Assembly (NCBI GenBank): GCA_036269975.1
Contig: DATBDL010000468.1
Location: forward strand, 1 to 17,806
Source: DATEPR01 sp036269975
GTDB lineage: Bacteria; Actinomycetota; Actinomycetes; Mycobacteriales; Pseudonocardiaceae
Reading direction: 5' to 3'
DNA length: 17,806 nt
The translations under genes were made by a program, and so were the position numbers. Below the pieces are notes generated by a model that saw nothing but the letters and a program-made list of their open reading frames with translations, was not told the DNA's origin and did no database searches. Of the stretch, positions 14,550 to 17,806 are shown piece after piece. Numbering within the stretch: the first letter of the stretch is position 1; every line of letters starts with the position of its first letter.

Positions 14550-14741
14550 ATGCGGGTGACCGCCGACCGGACCGTGTGCATCGGCGCCGGCCTGTGCGCG
14601 CTGACCGCGCCAGGAGTATTCGACCAGGACGGCGCCGGCCTCGTCACGGTGCTCGATCCCGAGCCGGGCGTCGAGCGGCAGGAGGCCGTTCGCGAGGCGG
14701 GCGACATCTGCCCTTCCGGCGCGGTCCAGGTGGTCGAGTAG
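14550..14741 (+). CDS. [3Fe-4S] ferredoxin, P450 partner
   Basis: 63 residues; AAAGGAG five bases before the ATG, 20 bp after the P450 stop. Three cluster-binding cysteines: Cys10 and Cys16 in CIGAGLC and Cys54 in CPSGAV. The small residue in place of a fourth cysteine marks a 3Fe-4S rather than a 4Fe-4S ferredoxin. It is the expected electron donor to the adjacent P450. Confidence 0.95.
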   Translation: MRVTADRTVCIGAGLCALTAPGVFDQDGAGLVTVLDPEPGVERQEAVREAGDICPSGAVQVVE

Positions 14742-14778
14742 TCCTACCTGCGTTTGCCGAAACGTTGTGTGAAGGGTG

Positions 14779-14808
14779 ATCGGGGGGCGGCTGGGGCCGT
14801 CCCCCGAT
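14779..14808 (+). terminator. Hairpin terminator after the ferredoxin gene
   Basis: ATCGGGGG pairs with CCCCCGAT, a G-T wobble follows, then CGGC pairs with GCCG around the loop TGGG: 13 pairs in all. No T-run follows. It ends four bases before the -35 element of the next gene. Confidence 0.75.
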
Positions 14809-14811
14809 TCG

Positions 14812-14841
14812 TTGACAGCGCTCGTATGTAAGCGCTACCTT
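14812..14841 (+). promoter_or_regulatory. Promoter of the GH79-like gene with an embedded AGCGCT repeat (LacI-type operator)
   Basis: A perfect TTGACA (14812-14817) and TACCTT (14836-14841) are separated by 18 bp. Between and overlapping them, AGCGCT occurs at 14817-14822 and 14831-14836, flanking CGTATGTA. AGCGCT half-sites within a TTGACA promoter are typical of LacI-family sugar-responsive control of actinomycete glycosidases (CebR-like). Repression relieved by a sugar is inferred. Confidence 0.65.
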
Positions 14842-14847
14842 GCGGCC

Positions 14848-14898
14848 GTATGTCATGTATGTGACACCTAACACGTGACGATACATGTTCATACATGT
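14848..14898 (+). repeat. GTATGT / ATACATGT repeats in the predicted leader of the GH79-like gene
   Basis: ATACATGT is repeated at 14881-14888 and 14891-14898 (10-bp period). Upstream lie GTATGT (14848) and CATGTATG (14854-14861), which is complementary to CATACATG (14890-14897). The segment can form alternative short stems or serve as a series of binding sites. It lies downstream of the likely transcription start. Confidence 0.5.
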
Positions 14899-14953
14899 GA
14901 ATTGCGCCCTCTGGTTGTACGCCCGACCTAGGCACCACAATGGAGGTAGTGCT

Positions 14954-16309
14954 ATGCGGAAATCGGTGTTGGGGGCCGTGGTCGCCGTGCTCACGTCGGC
15001 AACGGTCTTCGGTGGCGCCACTGCATTCGCGGCGACGCCGCCGCCGGCCGGCACCCCGGTCACCGTCGCGGTGAGCGCGGCGAACGGCAGCCAGGTCGGA
15101 ACCGGTTTCGCCGGCTTCAGCTACGAGAAGAACCAGGTCGGCCTCGACTTGTTCGATGCGAGCAACACGAGCCTGGTCAACCTGTTCCGCCTGCTCGGCC
15201 CCAACGTGCTCCGCATCGGCGGCAACGAGGTCGACCGGATCAACTTCAACCCGGCCGGCGCCGGCGGACTGACCACCGAGGTCGCCCCGAGTGACATCGT
15301 GAAGCTGGGCGGGTTCCTGCGGGCAACCGGCTGGAAGGTGCTCTACGGGATCGACCTGAAGCTCAACACGGCCGCCAACGCCGCGGCCGAGGCACAGGTC
15401 GCCGCGCAGGCACTCGGCCACAGCCTGATCGCGTTCGAGATCGGCAACGAACCCGACTTCTACGACACCCAGGCACAGTACGAGGCATCCTTCGCGTCCT
15501 ACGTCAGCGCTATCAGGGCCGTCGTGCCCAACGCGTCGTTCGACGGCCCCAGCCTCGCCAAGGGGACGAGCTGGGACGCGACGTTCGGCACGGACGAGAA
15601 GGCCAACGGCCTGACGATCCTGTCCGACCACACCTACATCGACAGCGCCGCCAACGCGAACATCCCCGAGATGCTCGCGTCCACCGCACCCGGTGGCCAC
15701 CTCGACACCACCGAAGCCGCGATGCAGAAGGCGCAGGCCGCCTCCGGGATCGCGCAGTGGCGGATGTCGGAGACCAACTCGTTCTTCAACGGCGGCGCGA
15801 CCGGCGTCAGCAACGTCCAGGCGGCGTCGTTGTGGTCACTGAACTACATGGCCGGCATCGCGGCACACGGCGGCGCCGGAATCAACTTCCACGGCGGCGG
15901 GACCTCGCTGTACACGCCGATCACGTTCAACGGCAACATGGAGACCGGCGTCCAGGGCGTCTACTTCGGCCAGCTCCTGTGGGTCCTGGCCGGCACCGGC
16001 GCCTACCACGCGGCCACGGTCACCGGTGGTACCGGTGTCACGTCGTGGGCCATCGGCCGGAACGTGTTCCTGGACAACGAGGGCACGACCCCGATCACCG
16101 CGACGGTCACGTTGCCCAGCGCGGCGATCGCGGGCCTCGAGTTCGTCGAGACGGCATCCTCGATGTCGGCGACGGACATGACGATCGGCGGCTCCACGGT
16201 CAGCGCGACCGGTCAGTTCCGGCCGGCGCCGAAGATCCTGCCGATCCTCGGCCGCAAGGTCACCGTCACCGTTCCGGCCGGCAGCGCCGCCCTGATCGAC
16301 ACGCTGTAA
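14954..16309 (+). CDS. Secreted glycoside hydrolase, GH79 (heparanase/beta-glucuronidase)-like
   Basis: 451 residues from the ATG at 14954, with GGAGG seven bases upstream. Residues 1-26 are a Sec signal peptide (positive MRKS, hydrophobic core, AFA-A cleavage). The catalytic domain has a GFSYEKN strand (54-60), VLRIGGNEVD (85-94), the acid/base Glu166 in FEIGNEPDFY, and the probable nucleophile Glu273 in WRMSETNSF, the clan GH-A arrangement used by GH79. NFHGGG (311-316) lines the expected site. A C-terminal beta domain (about 360-451) ends in a VPAGSAALIDTL strand. Length fits the family. Likely a secreted hydrolase of uronic-acid-containing glycans. It is monocistronic, with its own promoter and terminator. 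The exact substrate is open. Confidence 0.88.
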   Translation: MRKSVLGAVVAVLTSATVFGGATAFAATPPPAGTPVTVAVSAANGSQVGTGFAGFSYEKNQVGLDLFDASNTSLVNLFRLLGPNVLRIGGNEVDRINFNPAGAGGLTTEVAPSDIVKLGGFLRATGWKVLYGIDLKLNTAANAAAEAQVAAQALGHSLIAFEIGNEPDFYDTQAQYEASFASYVSAIRAVVPNASFDGPSLAKGTSWDATFGTDEKANGLTILSDHTYIDSAANANIPEMLASTAPGGHLDTTEAAMQKAQAASGIAQWRMSETNSFFNGGATGVSNVQAASLWSLNYMAGIAAHGGAGINFHGGGTSLYTPITFNGNMETGVQGVYFGQLLWVLAGTGAYHAATVTGGTGVTSWAIGRNVFLDNEGTTPITATVTLPSAAIAGLEFVETASSMSATDMTIGGSTVSATGQFRPAPKILPILGRKVTVTVPAGSAALIDTL

Positions 16310-16328
16310 TCCTGTTTGTTGCGTTGTT

Positions 16329-16372
16329 CGCGCCGGCCGCGTGCGTTTCGTGAGACGCACGCGGCCGGCGCG
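16329..16372. terminator. 18-bp hairpin, bidirectional terminator
   Basis: Perfect complementary arms at 16329-16346 and 16355-16372 around the loop TTCGTGAG, between the convergent GH79 and kinase genes. A short TTT follows on the plus strand. Confidence 0.9.
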
Positions 16373-16374
16373 TT

Positions 16375-17806
16375 TCAGATCACGTAGCCGAGGGTGCCCT
16401 CTTTCTTGCCGTTGCCTTCACAGCCGGAATTGAGCGAGTCGTAGTGTGACCCGCCCGAGTTGCACCGGTACAACGGCGCGGACGGCCCGCTGGCCGGTGC
16501 GCTGAGGTAGATGTAGCCGAGCATGGCGACCGTGGTCTGCCCTTCGCAGCGCCCGGTCTGGTCGACGGCCGAGAAATAGTCGCCGGAACCAGCCACCTTG
16601 CACAGGTAGAACTTCACCGTGCCCGGCGCGTTGGTGGCCACCAGGTAGCCGAGCGGCCCTTCCTCGCTGAAACCGCCCGGCACCGACGAGCCGGTCTTCG
16701 TCGTCAGGTGGAATCCGCTCTTGGCGTCGTGGTACCGCGCTATCGGCAGGTACGTCAGCTTCACGGTCGCGCTCGTCGGCGGCGGCGCGGGGGGCGGCGG
16801 TATGGGCGCTCCCCCACCCTTGGCGCGCGTCGGTGCCACCGTCGTGGTCACCACGGTCGCGTGGGTCGTCTGCGTGACCGTGGTCGGCGGCGCGGACACC
16901 GATGTGGCGGTGGTCGGATCCGTGCTGGCGACACGTGGCGTGGTGGTGGTCCCCGCACTCGCGGTGCCCGTCGTGGGCTGCTTCGGTCCGTTCAGCGCCC
17001 ACGTGACGCCGGCCAGTGCGAGTACCAGCGCCAAGACGGCCACGGTGATCACCACACCGCGCCGTCGACGCCCGCGTTTCGGTTCCGGTGCCCATTCACC
17101 ACCCCAGTGCGGCGCGACCGGTGCCGCCAGCGGGTTCGCGGTAGTGGTGGCGTCATCGCCGTGCGGCGGTGGTGTGTCGTAGGGCCGGGTCGAGCGCCGC
17201 ACCGGCGCGACCCGCACCGTCCGTTCCGGATCGTCGACCGGCGGCACAGCGACTGTCGGCATCGTGACCGTCCTGGTGCCCTCGACCGTTCCGGCGCCCT
17301 CGACCGTGCTCGTGCCCTCGCTGGTGAGCAGTGCCCACACCTGCGGCGCGGTCAGCCGGTCGGCGACGGAATGCACCAGCAGGCCCATGATCACCGTCGC
17401 CAGTGGACCCTCGCAGCGGGTCAGCACCGGGTCCTCGTACATGATCGCGTGCAGCGTCGCCGCCGTGCTGTCCCGGTGGAACGGTGCCCGTCCCTCCACG
17501 ACGTGGAACAACATCGCGCCGAGCGACCACAGGTCCGAAGCGGGTCCGGGTTTCGCGCCACGGAACAGTTCCGGCGCCATGTAACCCGGCGAACCCATCA
17601 CGCCGCCGGTCGCGGTCAGGCTGGGGTCGTCCATGGCCTGCGCGATCCCGAAATCGGCCAGTTTCACCCGACCGTCAGCGAGCATCATGATGTTGCTCGG
17701 CTTGACGTCCCTGTGCACGATGCCGGCCGCGTGCGCGGTTTCCAACGCGGACAACACGGCCGATCCGAGCGCGTTCGCCCGGTCCGGCGGCAGCGGCCCG
17801 TCCCGC
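16375..17806 (-). CDS. Receptor-type Ser/Thr protein kinase with DUF5648-like extracellular repeats, 5' end outside window
   Basis: The frame stays open to the right edge, so the N-lobe lies outside; the GTG at 17757 is internal. Counting from that codon: HRDVKPSN (15-22, catalytic loop), DFG (35-37), GSPGYMAPE (55-63, activation segment end), DLWSLG (75-80), so the catalytic C-lobe is complete. A 100-residue acidic/Thr-rich juxtamembrane linker leads to RRRR and one membrane span (about 234-255). A Thr/Pro-rich stalk precedes an outside domain (333-460) with three copies of a pattern ending in EGPLGYLVA, AMLGYIYLS and EGTLGYVI, each after a YH/F, GDYFS or GSHYDS turn. This matches the DUF5648 repeat type. 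Cys residues in the ectodomain may form disulfides. Probable role: sensing an extracellular ligand, perhaps a glycan. Ends 2 bp after a strong terminator. Confidence 0.88.
   Translation of the reverse strand, partial: RDGPLPPDRANALGSAVLSALETAHAAGIVHRDVKPSNIMMLADGRVKLADFGIAQAMDDPSLTATGGVMGSPGYMAPELFRGAKPGPASDLWSLGAMLFHVVEGRAPFHRDSTAATLHAIMYEDPVLTRCEGPLATVIMGLLVHSVADRLTAPQVWALLTSEGTSTVEGAGTVEGTRTVTMPTVAVPPVDDPERTVRVAPVRRSTRPYDTPPPHGDDATTTANPLAAPVAPHWGGEWAPEPKRGRRRRGVVITVAVLALVLALAGVTWALNGPKQPTTGTASAGTTTTPRVASTDPTTATSVSAPPTTVTQTTHATVVTTTVAPTRAKGGGAPIPPPPAPPPTSATVKLTYLPIARYHDAKSGFHLTTKTGSSVPGGFSEEGPLGYLVATNAPGTVKFYLCKVAGSGDYFSAVDQTGRCEGQTTVAMLGYIYLSAPASGPSAPLYRCNSGGSHYDSLNSGCEGNGKKEGTLGYVI
17273..17326 (-). 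repeat. Three 18-bp tandem repeats inside the kinase gene
   Basis: Three degenerate 18-bp units (17273, 17291, 17309) sharing a GCCCTCG core encode SEGTST-VEGAGT-VEGTRT in the juxtamembrane linker. The Thr/Ser-rich repeat could hold phosphorylation sites. Confidence 0.55.

Noticed and set aside
16375..17757. Kinase gene starting at 17757 as a complete protein
   Set aside because: That start would omit the ATP-binding N-lobe, and the same frame stays open to the window edge with kinase-like sequence, so the gene is truncated by the window.

Overview
The window reads as chromosomal DNA from a high-GC actinomycete. Codon third positions are strongly G/C, GTG starts are used, and the gene set is typical of that group: a TetR/P450/3Fe-4S ferredoxin unit, a Hanks-type kinase with a single membrane span, a large XRE regulator with a helical C-terminal domain, and a secreted glycosidase. 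A Pseudonocardiales-like or Streptomyces-like organism is likely, but I cannot name a genus. I see no rRNA, tRNA, CRISPR array or transposase.

Layout. (1) Bases 1-5140, minus strand: part of a lipid-type or PUFA-like polyketide synthase operon. In transcription order it holds an SCP-x-type thiolase, a discrete acyltransferase-ACP protein, and a large protein that starts with a FabL-like enoyl-reductase SDR fused to a ketosynthase and the beginning of a second KS/CLF-like domain; this last gene runs off the left edge. (2) Bases 5141-5708: a long, relatively A/T-rich divergent intergenic region with several inverted repeats. (3) Bases 5709-11735: the most unusual part. Two tandem genes encode TULIP-type proteins of the Clostridium P47/OrfX family. 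A convergent XRE regulator follows, and diverging from it is a two-gene operon encoding an unrecognised beta-rich protein and a DNase I-fold (CdtB-like) endonuclease/phosphatase. A near-identical 13-bp palindromic motif lies upstream of both plus-strand arms and suggests common control. (4) Bases 11788-14741: a TetR-VOC gene pair divergent from a CYP105-like P450 and its ferredoxin, with a clear palindromic operator in the shared promoter. (5) Bases 14742-16309: a secreted GH79-like glycosidase behind a promoter that looks LacI-controlled. (6) Bases 16375-17806, minus strand: a receptor-type Ser/Thr kinase, cut off at its 5' end, with an extracellular DUF5648-like repeat sensor.

The candidate new system is the P47/OrfX-like locus. 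P47 and OrfX proteins are best known as accessory proteins of botulinum-type and mosquitocidal toxin clusters. Here they occur as a pair in an actinomycete with no clostridial-type toxin in view. Their neighbours are a CdtB-like nuclease/phosphatase-fold protein, a beta-rich protein, a dedicated regulator and, across a divergent promoter, a lipid-type PKS. Two readings compete: a secreted or injected anti-eukaryote factor, or a lipid-carrying TULIP system serving the neighbouring polyketide pathway. The sequence alone does not decide between them. All functions are inferred by reading motifs; no database search was run.
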